Positions 53,137 through 62,887 of a DNA stretch of 64,000 nt are shown here, piece after piece (within the stretch, counting starts at the first letter, position 1; each line of letters starts with the position of its first letter). The notes under the pieces are model-generated. The model saw only the letters and a list, made by a program, of their open reading frames with translations, ran no database searches and was not told the origin of the DNA. The DNA is taken from contig JAEUVV010000012.1 of NCBI GenBank assembly GCA_016786705.1, positions 186,001 through 250,000 of the forward strand, in the 5' to 3' direction. Origin of the DNA: Taibaiella sp. GTDB lineage: Bacteria; Bacteroidota; Bacteroidia; Chitinophagales; Chitinophagaceae. The translations under genes were made by a program, and so were the position numbers.

Positions 53137-54132
53137 TTATTTTTTCATGAGCTTACCGCCGATATTACCGACCGTAGATCCCGACACCCCTCCGGCGATA
53201 TTTGCGCCCATACTTGCTGTACGGTGAATGTTTCGGATATAATGACCGGCTCCTCCTGTTTCAATTATCCAGCCGGTGACGGTGGGAATGGTGAAATAGC
53301 CAACAATTCCAATAATCATAAATATGATGTAAACCGTATTGCTGGTATCTGGTATAAAGGTGGGATCGGATAGCATTTCAATATCTTTTTCCAGAATCAA
53401 CGATTGAATCCTTGCCAGCATGGAGCTAAACAGATCCGATACCGGTAACCATAAATAGATACTGATATACCTGGCCAGCCATTTGCCCAAGGTATGCTGA
53501 AACCCATCCCAGATACTGAGCGCAAATGCTATAGGCCCGAGAATACTAAGCACAATCAGAAAAAACGTGCGTATACTGTCAATTACCAAAGCTGCTGCTT
53601 GAAAAAGAATTTCTAATAGGTTTCGAAACCAGTCTTTAAGTGCCTTTCCAATTTTATACTCTGCCCTATCCATATACATCCCGGCCATCACACTGATATC
53701 AGAAGGCATCCAGCCCAATTCATCCAGCTTCTTATCAAACTCCTCGTCCGAAACCATAAAGGCCGTTTCAGGATTACGGATCATGGCCTCATATTCGAGC
53801 TGGTCCTTTTGTTGTTGTAACACATTCAAATCAAGAACCTGGTCTTCCAACATCATATGCGTACCTTTAACAAAAGGACTAAGTACCGTATTTATCGTAC
53901 CCAGGACGAATGTTGGAAAGAACATTATACATAGCCCCAAAGCAAAAGGACGAAGCAGCGGAAATACGTCTATTGGCTCCGCTCGGCTAAGGGCCTGCCA
54001 CACTTTTAGTGACACATAAAATAAAGCGCCCAATCCTGCAAGCCCTTTGGAAAGCGATGCCATGTCGCCCACAAAAGGCATCATATCATCATAAAGAGAA
54101 CGGAGGACTTCGTGAAGATTATTCCATTCCAT
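53137..54132 (-). CDS. traJ: TraJ conjugative transfer protein (VirB6-like)
   Basis: A 331-residue polytopic membrane protein starting with WNNLHEVLRSLYDDMMP. Several hydrophobic helices flank the motif PIDVFPLLRPFALGLCIMF. The segment LGPIAFALSIWDGFQHTLGK and the Gly-rich C-terminus (TASMGANIAGGVSGST) are TraJ-like. It forms part of the inner-membrane channel. It is 4 bp from TraI. Confidence 0.93.
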   Translation of the reverse strand: MEWNNLHEVLRSLYDDMMPFVGDMASLSKGLAGLGALFYVSLKVWQALSRAEPIDVFPLLRPFALGLCIMFFPTFVLGTINTVLSPFVKGTHMMLEDQVLDLNVLQQQKDQLEYEAMIRNPETAFMVSDEEFDKKLDELGWMPSDISVMAGMYMDRAEYKIGKALKDWFRNLLEILFQAAALVIDSIRTFFLIVLSILGPIAFALSIWDGFQHTLGKWLARYISIYLWLPVSDLFSSMLARIQSLILEKDIEMLSDPTFIPDTSNTVYIIFMIIGIVGYFTIPTVTGWIIETGGAGHYIRNIHRTASMGANIAGGVSGSTVGNIGGKLMKK

Positions 54133-54135
54133 AGC

Positions 54136-54768
54136 CTACCAATATTTTTGTTGTGGAGTGCCATACAGATCCAAAACCCTTTTGGCATCTTTTTTCTTTT
54201 TTGACCGCAGATAGCTTACAGAAATATTTTTATTGGTATAATACCGTACAAGGGTATGGTACTCTTTTACTTCCTTATAAACGCGGTCGATGATGTCCAT
54301 CCGCTCCTTATCGTTCAGAGAGAGGCTGGTACTGGAAACAATCTGCTTTAATTCTTTTAGCAGCTCCGTACTTTCATTGAGCAAAGCGGTATAGCCATTA
54401 CCAATAGCGACAAGCTCTTGCGGTGTAAAATTGGGATCGTTCATCATTTTGCTAAAATTCTGAACATACATTTCCGATACATCCCCCACCAGCAAAACCG
54501 TTTGCTGCACCTTGCGGGCATCTTTAACTAGGTTATTGATGGCCTTTAGTTTGTCGTAATACTCTTTCCCCTGCTCATACACCTTTTGAACCTCTTTGAA
54601 GTTCTTTACGACATTGCTGACAGTGGACGAAGTCTGTATAATTTCGTTAGCACTGTTGATAATACCGGAAGCCAGGTTAGCTGGATCGGCAACAATAAAT
54701 TGAGCTTTCGCTGTAGGTAATACCGCGAATGTAATTGCAGTAAATACCAGATAAATGATCTTTTTCAT
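54136..54768 (-). CDS. traI: TraI-like conjugal transfer protein (DUF4141)
   Basis: A 210-residue exported protein with signal peptide (1-22, cut after AKAQ). Then FIVADPANLASGIINSANEI, a coiled-coil (NVVKNFKEVQKVYEQGKEYY) and a basic C-terminus. This matches DUF4141, a VirB5-like component encoded between TraG and TraJ. Confidence 0.88.
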   Translation of the reverse strand: MKKIIYLVFTAITFAVLPTAKAQFIVADPANLASGIINSANEIIQTSSTVSNVVKNFKEVQKVYEQGKEYYDKLKAINNLVKDARKVQQTVLLVGDVSEMYVQNFSKMMNDPNFTPQELVAIGNGYTALLNESTELLKELKQIVSSTSLSLNDKERMDIIDRVYKEVKEYHTLVRYYTNKNISVSYLRSKKKKDAKRVLDLYGTPQQKYW

Positions 54769-54795
54769 TTTTCTTGAGATTTATTATGTTAGAAA

Positions 54796-57300
54796 TTATG
54801 ATTTGGAATTTTCACGTCGTTTCATGGCTATACGCTTGATAGCTAACTCCATATCTCCACCCAATTCTGCCGCAAGCTGCATGACCTCCAGCTTTTCGGT
54901 TTCCTCCGTAGTGTATGCCAGGTAGGATTCAAGACTGACTTCGGTAGCATAAACGGCGGATTGAGAACCTCCTAAACCTATCCACACCTCCTTGTAAAGC
55001 CTTTTAGGGTCATTGTTCATATTAATGGACAGTACCTGCGCCCTTTCCTTGTCCGTTAATCCAAGCATGGATTGGATATCGTCAAATTTGTTCATGTACT
55101 TTCGTTGATCCAGCAGGATCTTACAATCTGAATTATTGATGATAGATTCCTTGACGATAGGTGAATGGATAATATCATCCACTTCCTGGGTTACGATAAC
55201 TGCTTCGCCAAAAAATTTGCGGACTGTTTTAAATAAATACTTGATATATTCGGCCATGCCTTCCTTCGCGATCGCTTTCCACGCCTCCTCAATCAGAATC
55301 ATTTTCCGAATACCTTTGAGCCTTCGCATCTTGTTGATGAAAACCTCCATGATTATGATGGTAACCACGCTGAACAGCGTCTTATTATCCTTTATTGAAT
55401 CAATTTCAAATACTATAAATCGCTTATTGAGCAAGTCCAATTGCTTATCAGAATTCAATAAAAAATCAAATTCACCACCCTGGTAATAGGGTTCTAGCAC
55501 GTTGAGAAAATTGGCAATATCGAAGTCCTTCTCCCGAACTTGCTTTTCCTCCAGGATCTTCCGGTAGTCACCTTTAACGTATTCATAGAAGCTATTGAAT
55601 GAAGGATTTATTGGATCCTTTTTTATTCCTTCAATGTAACCGCTAACAGCATTAGACAGTGCGACCTCCTCCGAACGGGTTGGCGGTTGGTCGTCACGTT
55701 TCCAAAGGGTCAAGATTAAAGTCTTGATACTATCTTTTTTTTCAATGTCGAAAATACCGTCGTCCGTGTAAAATGGATTAAAGGAAATTGGGTTGTCTTC
55801 TGTGTAGGTAAAGTATACACCATCTTCCCCTTTTGACTTTGCCTTTATGAGTTCACATAAGCCCTGATAGGAATTACCTGTATCAACCAACAAAACATGA
55901 GAGCCTTGTTCGTAGTACTGCCGCACGAGGTGGTTTGTCAGGAAAGATTTGCCAGATCCGCTAGGGCCACAGATGAACTTATTTCGATTATTTATAATAT
56001 GTTTTTTCATCGGTAGATCGGAGATATCCAGATGAAGAGGCTTCCCGGTCAATCGATCAACCATTTTTATTCCGAAGGGAGATAGTGAATCTTTGTAGTT
56101 AGTTTCTTCGGTGAAAAAGCATAAAGCAGGTTCTATAAACGTATAAAAACTTTCTTCAGCTGGAAAGTCGCCGGCATTCCCAGGCATACCCGCCCAATAC
56201 AACGTAGCCACATCCGTCGTGTTGTGCCTCGGTTTGCATTCCATCAAAGCCAAGGCACTGCCGCAATCATTCTTTACCTGTTTAAGCTCATCGGAATTTT
56301 CAGACCAAGCCATAATATTGAAATGTGCGCGGATAGAAGAAAGACCGAAACTATGGGCTTCGTTCAGGTATTTTTCGATCCATTCCTTGTTGATCTGGTT
56401 GGCGCGGGAATAACGGGCTAAAGAATGCATATTCCGTGCAGACTTCTCAAATTTCTGTAGATTACTCTCACTATTATCCAGAAACAGGTATTGATTGTAA
56501 ATATGGTTGCAGCTAAGCAGTAAACCAACAGGTGCCGCAAAGGACAAACGGCAATCACTTCTATCGGTAGAAAGTTTTTCGTAACGGGTATCAGAAGAAA
56601 TGGTCCCGGGTAAATCATCCGTATCGGATAAGGTATGTAGACACAACCGTTTATTCCCAACACGGACTTCCTCAGCTCCAATTGCGATATCCTCCATAGG
56701 CGTACCCGGTGTGCTGGATAGGGTTAAATATTGTTCCAGTAAACCATGATTGTCTTCCGTTCCTAAAATATCCGCTTCATCTAATCGACGGAGTCTTACA
56801 AATCCACTATCATTAATGATCCGTTCAAACTGCGCCACCGCTTCCATAAAGAGGTGGATCGTTTCTCTATCCCGGATTTCTGTTGGAATTAATACGCCTT
56901 TACACAAGGAAGAGAAATTGCTTTGCATCCGCATCCTTTCCTTAGTTGTTTTGGTAAGGAACAGGTAACAATAATGATTAAGAAAAGGACGTTCATTAAA
57001 ATGTCTTTCATCTGCACTTGACAAAAAGCTCTGGTCTTCTTTTCCCAGTTCAGGTGCATAATTTTCTTTTATATACCAATCCTGTTTATGGACGATAGTA
57101 AAATCCGGTAAAGTCTTTATGGCCTTATGCCAGGCTGAATGAATAGCTTCGTATTCAGCCGAGGCAACAGTAAAAAGTTCCGGTAAATGAACTTCAAAAC
57201 AGGCAGTAATATCCGCATCCTTAGAAATTATACAATTGTTCTCTACGGCCAACAACGGAAACTTACTTTCCATTGTTGTTATTCTTGAAACATTTCTCAT
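54796..57300 (-). CDS. traG: TraG family conjugation ATPase (VirB4-like)
   Basis: An 834-residue ATPase. Walker A is FICGPSGSGKSFLTNHLV (about residue 440), Walker B is RKMILIEEAWKAI (about 670), and the FGEAVIVTQEVDDI motif follows. The N-terminal half is the TraG-N domain. It powers pilus/channel assembly. The ATG at 57300 overlaps the TGA of TraF (ATGA); a second in-frame ATG at 57273 is possible. Confidence 0.95.
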   Translation of the reverse strand: MRNVSRITTMESKFPLLAVENNCIISKDADITACFEVHLPELFTVASAEYEAIHSAWHKAIKTLPDFTIVHKQDWYIKENYAPELGKEDQSFLSSADERHFNERPFLNHYCYLFLTKTTKERMRMQSNFSSLCKGVLIPTEIRDRETIHLFMEAVAQFERIINDSGFVRLRRLDEADILGTEDNHGLLEQYLTLSSTPGTPMEDIAIGAEEVRVGNKRLCLHTLSDTDDLPGTISSDTRYEKLSTDRSDCRLSFAAPVGLLLSCNHIYNQYLFLDNSESNLQKFEKSARNMHSLARYSRANQINKEWIEKYLNEAHSFGLSSIRAHFNIMAWSENSDELKQVKNDCGSALALMECKPRHNTTDVATLYWAGMPGNAGDFPAEESFYTFIEPALCFFTEETNYKDSLSPFGIKMVDRLTGKPLHLDISDLPMKKHIINNRNKFICGPSGSGKSFLTNHLVRQYYEQGSHVLLVDTGNSYQGLCELIKAKSKGEDGVYFTYTEDNPISFNPFYTDDGIFDIEKKDSIKTLILTLWKRDDQPPTRSEEVALSNAVSGYIEGIKKDPINPSFNSFYEYVKGDYRKILEEKQVREKDFDIANFLNVLEPYYQGGEFDFLLNSDKQLDLLNKRFIVFEIDSIKDNKTLFSVVTIIIMEVFINKMRRLKGIRKMILIEEAWKAIAKEGMAEYIKYLFKTVRKFFGEAVIVTQEVDDIIHSPIVKESIINNSDCKILLDQRKYMNKFDDIQSMLGLTDKERAQVLSINMNNDPKRLYKEVWIGLGGSQSAVYATEVSLESYLAYTTEETEKLEVMQLAAELGGDMELAIKRIAMKRRENSKS

Positions 57301-57629
57301 ACGACGCGGGATTTAGTGGAAAACTTTATGTTACGTCGTATGGATTTCCGGCAAATGATATACCTGGGGTGCCGCTTTCTGGCGGCAATTTTCATAAGGC
57401 CGTGCTCGCCATATTTCCGGTTGAGGGAGAAAGTTTGCCAGATTATCAGAGATGCGCCAGCAGCACCGGTAAACAGGCAGACATAGGAGCCGACGCCAGC
57501 TATGTAAAGCACCATTACCAGGATCAATATGCCTAACAATCCGCCTGCAAATAGGAAAAGGTATTGAGCCTTTAGCCCCTTAAATTCAACCGTTCTGCCG
57601 ATACCTTTATTAATATTATAGCTGCTCAT
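57297..57629 (-). CDS. traF: TraF-like conjugal membrane protein (DUF4133)
   Basis: A 110-residue protein with two transmembrane helices (about 24-45 and 49-65), start NINKGIGRTVEFKGLKAQYL and end HGLMKIAARKRHPRYI, the usual signature of DUF4133/TraF (VirB3-like). It overlaps TraG by 4 bp and the methylase gene by 14 bp. Confidence 0.92.
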   Translation of the reverse strand: MSSYNINKGIGRTVEFKGLKAQYLFLFAGGLLGILILVMVLYIAGVGSYVCLFTGAAGASLIIWQTFSLNRKYGEHGLMKIAARKRHPRYIICRKSIRRNIKFSTKSRVV

Positions 57630-58449
57630 TTTGTTGTTGATTTTTTAGTTCGTAATTGGCCGTAAGGACTTCGGTCTTTTTCTTTCTTTCCTTCCCGGAT
57701 ACATTGTCAACAGCCACTTGCCGTTGAAGCTTTATGGAAACCCAATTAAAGTTTTTAGTATACTCTGAGAGTTCGACGCTTGGGTAACTACTCAAAAGGA
57801 ATTTTCCCTTTACTTCGGACAAGCATTTGAGCAAGGCCGCATAATCACTGGAAGAATAGCCATCGTAATGACCGCAGTTTGAATTGTAATAAGGTGGATC
57901 ACAATAATGGAATGCCTGCTCATGATCCCGGGAATTTATAATGCGCAAAGCATCGGTGTTCTCTATCTGAACATTCTGCAACCGTATGGCATACTCTTCC
58001 GTGAAAGAATTGCGATTATTGAAAAGTTTATTCGCGTGTACATTACCTGTTTTGTCGTACGCCCAAACGTCATCCATCTTAGCACTGAAAGATTGGTTAC
58101 ACAATACCCATACAGCCCAGGCCCTTTGTAGTCTGGTAAATAAGTGCGGATGTTTATAGATGACCTGTGCATCACTATGAAGCGAACGGCTATGCAAACT
58201 GATGCGTATCATCTTTTCCAATTCCACAAAATCATTTTTGCAGATTTCATAGAAGTTGATTAGCTCCCGGTTGTAATCGTTGATGACTTCAACCTTTGAA
58301 GGTTCTTTCGACCAGAAAATTGCACCACCACCAACAAAGGGTTCCACATATGTTAAATGTTCTGGAATAATGGGCAGTATAACGCTCACCAATCCTTGTT
58401 TACCACCATAATAGGTCAGCGGCGTTTTCATTCTTTTTCTTGTTGCCAT
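57616..58449 (-). CDS. Dam-type N6-adenine DNA methyltransferase inserted between TraE and TraF
   Basis: A 277-residue class alpha N6A methylase. SAM-binding motif I is YVEPFVGGGAIF, the catalytic motif IV is HYCDPPYYNS, and the N-terminal PLTYYGGKQGL is typical of the D12 family. It has no partner endonuclease nearby. The target may be GATC, as in other D12 enzymes, but this is not proven. It probably protects or marks element DNA during transfer. It overlaps TraF by 14 bp, so it belongs to the tra operon. Confidence 0.9.
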   Translation of the reverse strand: MATRKRMKTPLTYYGGKQGLVSVILPIIPEHLTYVEPFVGGGAIFWSKEPSKVEVINDYNRELINFYEICKNDFVELEKMIRISLHSRSLHSDAQVIYKHPHLFTRLQRAWAVWVLCNQSFSAKMDDVWAYDKTGNVHANKLFNNRNSFTEEYAIRLQNVQIENTDALRIINSRDHEQAFHYCDPPYYNSNCGHYDGYSSSDYAALLKCLSEVKGKFLLSSYPSVELSEYTKNFNWVSIKLQRQVAVDNVSGKERKKKTEVLTANYELKNQQQNEQL

Positions 58450-58465
58450 GACGCGTCAGTAAAGG

Positions 58466-58771
58466 TTAGAGGAAGAAGGAACGAAGAATGGTCGCCGCCA
58501 CAATAAGGAAGATACAGGCCCCAAACCAGCTGGCCGCGGTCTTGCTCGTATCGGGATCTCCGCTACTGAATTTGTTGTACACCTTGACTCCCCCTATTAA
58601 CCCGACCACCGCCCCGATCGCGTATATAAGCTGCGTTGCAGGATCAAAATAGGACGTGACCATCTGCGTGGCTTCATTGATACCTGCAGAACCATTACCT
58701 TGTGCATACACACCTAGGCATGAAAGCAGGAGCGCAGCCAAAAGACTAAATTTTGTTCTTTGTTTTTCCAT
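58466..58771 (-). CDS. traE: TraE-like conjugal protein (DUF4134)
   Basis: A 101-residue protein with a signal peptide (about 1-24) and two hydrophobic segments (LIYAIGAVVGLIGGVKVY; ACIFLIVAATILRSFF). GINEATQMVTSYFDPATQL and KFSSGDPDTSKTAASWFG are characteristic of DUF4134/TraE (VirB2-like pilin). It is downstream of DUF1508 and upstream of the methylase. Confidence 0.93.
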   Translation of the reverse strand: MEKQRTKFSLLAALLLSCLGVYAQGNGSAGINEATQMVTSYFDPATQLIYAIGAVVGLIGGVKVYNKFSSGDPDTSKTAASWFGACIFLIVAATILRSFFL

Positions 58772-59005
58772 TGCTGAAACAGATTAATTTGTTACTGAAA
58801 CCCGCACCATGCGGGATTCTTAGGCAAATGTGTTTCAGAATTCAAGTCGTTCTAATAAAGTGGAAGTGCGAGGAACAACTTGGCACTAAATGGCGTCAAG
58901 CTGAAAGATTTGGACAAAAAAAAGTGCCGAACTTTTTTAAGTCCGGCACACATGGCAAATTTTCAAAAATCAAAAAGCCACAATTTGAGTATTAAAATTT
59001 ATGGC

Positions 59006-59039
59006 AAAAAAAACGGTAATAGCTAAGGAGCTATTACCG
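59006..59039 (-). terminator. Terminator after the DUF1508 gene
   Basis: A perfect 11-bp stem (59014-59024 with 59029-59039, loop AAGG); on the minus strand it is followed by eight Ts (59006-59013). It ends transcripts coming from the DUF1508 side before TraE, so TraE may have its own promoter in 58772-59005. Confidence 0.8.
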
Positions 59040-59087
59040 CAAAAAATTAATCCAATACGGATTAACAGAAACAAACAACGTTTTTCT

Positions 59088-59414
59088 TTATTCCTCAGTC
59101 ACCGATGCACCTGGTGCGTTGGCTTTTACGGAAGCAATACCAGCTTCCATACTACTGGAAGATTCATATAGTTCACTTTTACCTATAACCTGCCCATTAC
59201 TGGCTTTCAGGTTAAAATAATACTTACCATTGGTAGACGTCTTCCTTTCAAAACGTTCATCTTTTGATGAATTTGCCTTTACAGACTCAATCCCATTTTC
59301 GCAGGCAGCTTTGGTAGTGTACATTTCACTAGATAAAATAGTTTGTCCATTACCTGCTTTCAGGTTAAAATAAAACTGGCCGTTGGTGGCTGTTTTAACT
59401 ACAAATTTTCCCAT
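59088..59414 (-). CDS. YegP-type DUF1508 protein with two repeats
   Basis: A 108-residue protein made of two tandem DUF1508 (YegP) repeats of about 50 residues, FVVKTATNGQFYFNLKAGNG and FERKTSTNGKYYFNLKASNG. Function unknown; it is a small soluble protein common in mobile elements and host genomes. A clear terminator follows it. Confidence 0.92.
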   Translation of the reverse strand: MGKFVVKTATNGQFYFNLKAGNGQTILSSEMYTTKAACENGIESVKANSSKDERFERKTSTNGKYYFNLKASNGQVIGKSELYESSSSMEAGIASVKANAPGASVTEE

Positions 59415-59476
59415 AATAAAAGTTTTACTAAAAATAATAAATTTCCTGATTAATAAAACTATCAGATAATTAACCT

Positions 59477-60553
59477 TTACCTTTTCCTTCCTTTACTTTT
59501 TTTTGGCTCTTCCTTAATTTCCTTCTTCCCTTCCTTTGGTTTCATGCGCTCCAAATTGTCCTTGATGATGTCAACTATAAAAGTCTGTTTCCAATCAACA
59601 ACCTTAGCTGTAAAATGCCCCTTTAGCTCAATGTGTTTTAAATCCTCTTTTAAACCCCAACCTCCCTGTCTATTCCAGCCCACAGGATCAAGAACTTGCT
59701 GAAATGGAAATTCAATTACGATAAGATCTTTAGGTATACTCGTAATATTTTCATAATCCAATTCCCGGAATTCACGCTTTTTAGGATCATACGGAATCAA
59801 ATAGGAACCCCTGTCCTCGGAAAAATATTCTTCTATCTCGTTAAAGGAAATCCCGTAAGAACCAAAATCATCCTTGGGACGAAGTTTGTCCATTTGCATG
59901 TCTACATAAAAAATATGACCAGCAATATCTAACGTGGGCAATTTTCCCTTTTTCACCCGTAAATCAAATTCCATTTGGTTTACCATAAAATCAAAATCCG
60001 TTTTCTTCTTAACCTCGTCTATTGTAATCCCGTATTTCCTAGCCATCCCTTCCGGAGCCATGACCACAAATTCTGGAATTTCTATTTCCTTATCCCTTCT
60101 ATTCGGATACTCTGGAATATTCTTTAGTGTTCTATTATAATCAAAACGGTAACAATCTCCATAATCTTCCATTTTACTAAATGGAATCACATTATGACTA
60201 TTCAATTTTTCCATCAATTGAAACCGGGTAACATCAACATAAAACTCCGTCCCTTCCAAAAGGTAAATTGGTAAAGCACTATCTGGAATTTCGTCACCTC
60301 TTTTCAAACGTTCACAGCAACGGCTATCAACATATGACCTAGCTTCATTCACTTTTCCCATTAGGTCTTCTTTAGGCTCTAAATCTTTTGAGTACCCTGC
60401 GCCAATTATAAATGCAAATTCCGGAAAGTTCGATTTTTCATAGACGGTAATAACTGTACCAGTAGATTCATCAGTACCAGTACCTTTAGAGCTGGCAATT
60501 ACATGCCCTCTATATTCCTCATAGAAATTATCTGTATAATTTTCTTCCTTCAT
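59477..60553 (-). CDS. Module-repeat protein of the conjugative element, one module
   Basis: A 358-residue protein with no signal peptide. Residues about 100-330 form a module shared with the next gene upstream: KLPTLDIAGHIFYVDMQMDKLRPKDDF, ISFNEIEEYF, YLIPYDPKKREFRELDYENI and VLDPVGWNRQGG. The C-terminal 30 residues are very basic. No known family. It is likely a DNA- or partner-binding protein of the element; its role is not known. Confidence 0.65.
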   Translation of the reverse strand: MKEENYTDNFYEEYRGHVIASSKGTGTDESTGTVITVYEKSNFPEFAFIIGAGYSKDLEPKEDLMGKVNEARSYVDSRCCERLKRGDEIPDSALPIYLLEGTEFYVDVTRFQLMEKLNSHNVIPFSKMEDYGDCYRFDYNRTLKNIPEYPNRRDKEIEIPEFVVMAPEGMARKYGITIDEVKKKTDFDFMVNQMEFDLRVKKGKLPTLDIAGHIFYVDMQMDKLRPKDDFGSYGISFNEIEEYFSEDRGSYLIPYDPKKREFRELDYENITSIPKDLIVIEFPFQQVLDPVGWNRQGGWGLKEDLKHIELKGHFTAKVVDWKQTFIVDIIKDNLERMKPKEGKKEIKEEPKKSKGRKR

Positions 60554-60571
60554 AACAATACATTTTTATAG

Positions 60572-62218
60572 TTACATTTTCCTTTTCATTCTTTTTGGTA
60601 AATCATTTGGGTTCCTTAGCTCTCTTGAAGATTGCTGTTTATTGTCAACAGGTTGATTTTTATTTAGGTTGTCTTTAATCCTTTGTGGTAAGGAAAGATC
60701 TTCCCACTTACCTGGCGTAGCCACAAAATGCATTTTCAAGGATATAAATTGCAAATTATTAGATGGCTCAAATCTATTTTTTATATTCCTTCCTATGGGA
60801 TCAAGCACCCGTTCATGAGGAAAGGAAACCACCATTAAATCTTTGGGAATTTCAGTAATGTTGTCGAAATCTATTTTTCCTAATTCATGAGTTTTTGGAT
60901 TGTAAGGGATGGTATACATCATTCCTTTTGCATCACAATAATCCTTAATATCAGAAAAGGATATCCCATTGGAAAGAAAATCATCTTTTGGCCGAAGCTT
61001 ATCACTTTGTAAATCCACAAAAAAGATATGTCCTCCAATGTCTATTGTAGGCAATAACTTTTGATTAATCCGCTTCTCAAATACGTCGTGATCCAAGAAT
61101 AGTTCAAGATCATTTTTCTTCGCAACCTCTTTTACATCAAGCCCGTATTTTTCGGCAATTTCCCGTGGCAACAGCTCCACAAATGCGGGCAAGTACACCC
61201 TTAAGTCATATGACTCATCAGGGAATGCGATGTTTCTGGTAGTAACATTATAACAAAAACCATAACCATGCTGACCACCATCCATCTCAATAAAATAGAT
61301 GACGTTGTCTTCATTTCCCATTTCCCTAAGTACAAATTTGTCGATATCAATAATGAAATCGGTATGTGCAATGTTTATCGTAGGAATTTCTTTAGTGATA
61401 TTCTTTTCATTATCATAAATGGACTGATAAGTTACTTTTTCAATTTCCAGCTCTAACATTTCAGCTTCATCCAGCGGAACAATTTTAGCTTCATGTTCCA
61501 ATTTTAAATCAGTATAGAGCAGACCCATTTTTGGGCTATACCCAAATTCCTCATTTAAACCTATTGGGTCAAGTTTATAGATCTCGGGAATTTCAACAAT
61601 TACATGATCCATTGTCACTGCAGCACTTCCTTCTGACAAAAAGTCTAAAACCTTATTTTCTTTGGTATCATAAAAGAGGTAATAAAGATTTCTATCTTCA
61701 AGAAAATAGTCATTATAGTATTTTCCTAAATCAATTGCTTCACCATTTCCATCTTGCGGAAGTAGAGAGTTGCTTATAAAATTTACTTCATATATTTTTC
61801 CGGCAAGGTCAATGGTTACAGGTTTCCCAGCCACCCGCGCTTGAAAAGCTTCTTGATTTACAATTAGCTCAAAATCGCTTTTCTGCTCAATATCAGACAA
61901 GGTACAGCCATATTTAGCACACATACCCTGGGGATCAAGATGTCCAATGCGGGGAACCTCTACATAAATGGGGGGATTGTCCTTTCTTTCTTCTGTGGGA
62001 ACGTTTTTAATTATTTCTTTAAGCGTTTCGGGAGTTTCAAGAAAATGGTAGTTTTTGGATACAGCACTATATTCAAAAGAATAATGTGTACCATGATCCT
62101 CCATAAAGGTAAATTCGATTTTATTCGTAGGATTATCCTTTTCTACAAGAGCAATTCTATTAATATCAAACTGAAATATAGTCCCATCAATTTCTATTTC
62201 AGGCAATTCTTTTTTCAT
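60572..62218 (-). CDS. Module-repeat protein of the conjugative element, two modules
   Basis: A 548-residue protein with two copies of the module seen in the gene after it. The first (about 6-250) has VTIDLAGKIYEVNFISNSLLP, YYNDYFLEDRNLYYLFYDTK and KLDPIGLNEEFG; the second (about 280-520) has LPTIDIGGHIFFVDLQSDK, ISFSDIKDYCDAKGMMYTI and VLDPIGRN. The C-terminus is basic (PKRMKRKM). Between these genes three modules occur, so they arose by duplication. Function unknown. Confidence 0.65.
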   Translation of the reverse strand: MKKELPEIEIDGTIFQFDINRIALVEKDNPTNKIEFTFMEDHGTHYSFEYSAVSKNYHFLETPETLKEIIKNVPTEERKDNPPIYVEVPRIGHLDPQGMCAKYGCTLSDIEQKSDFELIVNQEAFQARVAGKPVTIDLAGKIYEVNFISNSLLPQDGNGEAIDLGKYYNDYFLEDRNLYYLFYDTKENKVLDFLSEGSAAVTMDHVIVEIPEIYKLDPIGLNEEFGYSPKMGLLYTDLKLEHEAKIVPLDEAEMLELEIEKVTYQSIYDNEKNITKEIPTINIAHTDFIIDIDKFVLREMGNEDNVIYFIEMDGGQHGYGFCYNVTTRNIAFPDESYDLRVYLPAFVELLPREIAEKYGLDVKEVAKKNDLELFLDHDVFEKRINQKLLPTIDIGGHIFFVDLQSDKLRPKDDFLSNGISFSDIKDYCDAKGMMYTIPYNPKTHELGKIDFDNITEIPKDLMVVSFPHERVLDPIGRNIKNRFEPSNNLQFISLKMHFVATPGKWEDLSLPQRIKDNLNKNQPVDNKQQSSRELRNPNDLPKRMKRKM

Positions 62219-62243
62219 ATTGAATTTATTTTGTGATTAAGAA

Positions 62244-62876
62244 TTATATAAACTCGCCAATGTCAAAACCGGAAACAACATCCCCCTGTATTTTAGATGA
62301 AGTAGAATCCGAATGGCCAAGTGAAGTATCTAGTAAATGTGCAATTTTTTGGGATGCACCTTCTATAGAGCTTTCTAATAGGTAGAATAACTCTGTACCC
62401 TGAATCTTCTGAACAATTTCTATGGCCTCCGATTTTTGGGGTTGTTCTAACGCACCATGTTGAAGCAATTTCCCCACCTTAGTCAACTCTTCAAATGTTA
62501 CACCCTGGGCAAAACCAAAATCATCAACTGGCATACCTTGCATATCCAATTCTTCCTCTTCTTTTTCAAAATCAGGTAAAGTGTCAGATACTTGTTTCAA
62601 GTCTTCCTCTGGAACTTGAAAATCGACAATTTCATTTTCGTCGTATTCAATGTCTAAGCTAGAAGGATCTATTTGTACTTCATCAACCTGGCGCTCATTG
62701 GCCGCATTTGGCATTAAAAGGCTTGATATTGGTTTGGGTTGCCCCATTATTTCGGGTAAATCCGGATTCACTTTTTCAGATACGGGTTTTCTATCCGACC
62801 ACTTTTGCAGGACTATCTTATCCTGTAAAAGCAGTACAAGGATTAGAAGTAAGCAAATCATAATTAATAATTCCAT
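62244..62876 (-). CDS. TraD-like conjugal transfer protein
   Basis: A 210-residue protein from the ATG at 62876 (the GTG at 62882 is in the same frame). One N-terminal transmembrane helix (LLIMICLLLILVLLLQDKIVL) is followed by a long acidic cytosolic part (EIVDFQVPEEDLKQ; DFEKEEEELDMQG) and a helical end. It resembles the TraD-type proteins located in front of the tra genes, but the name is tentative. Confidence 0.55.
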   Translation of the reverse strand: MELLIMICLLLILVLLLQDKIVLQKWSDRKPVSEKVNPDLPEIMGQPKPISSLLMPNAANERQVDEVQIDPSSLDIEYDENEIVDFQVPEEDLKQVSDTLPDFEKEEEELDMQGMPVDDFGFAQGVTFEELTKVGKLLQHGALEQPQKSEAIEIVQKIQGTELFYLLESSIEGASQKIAHLLDTSLGHSDSTSSKIQGDVVSGFDIGEFI

Positions 62877-62887
62877 AATCACGTTCT

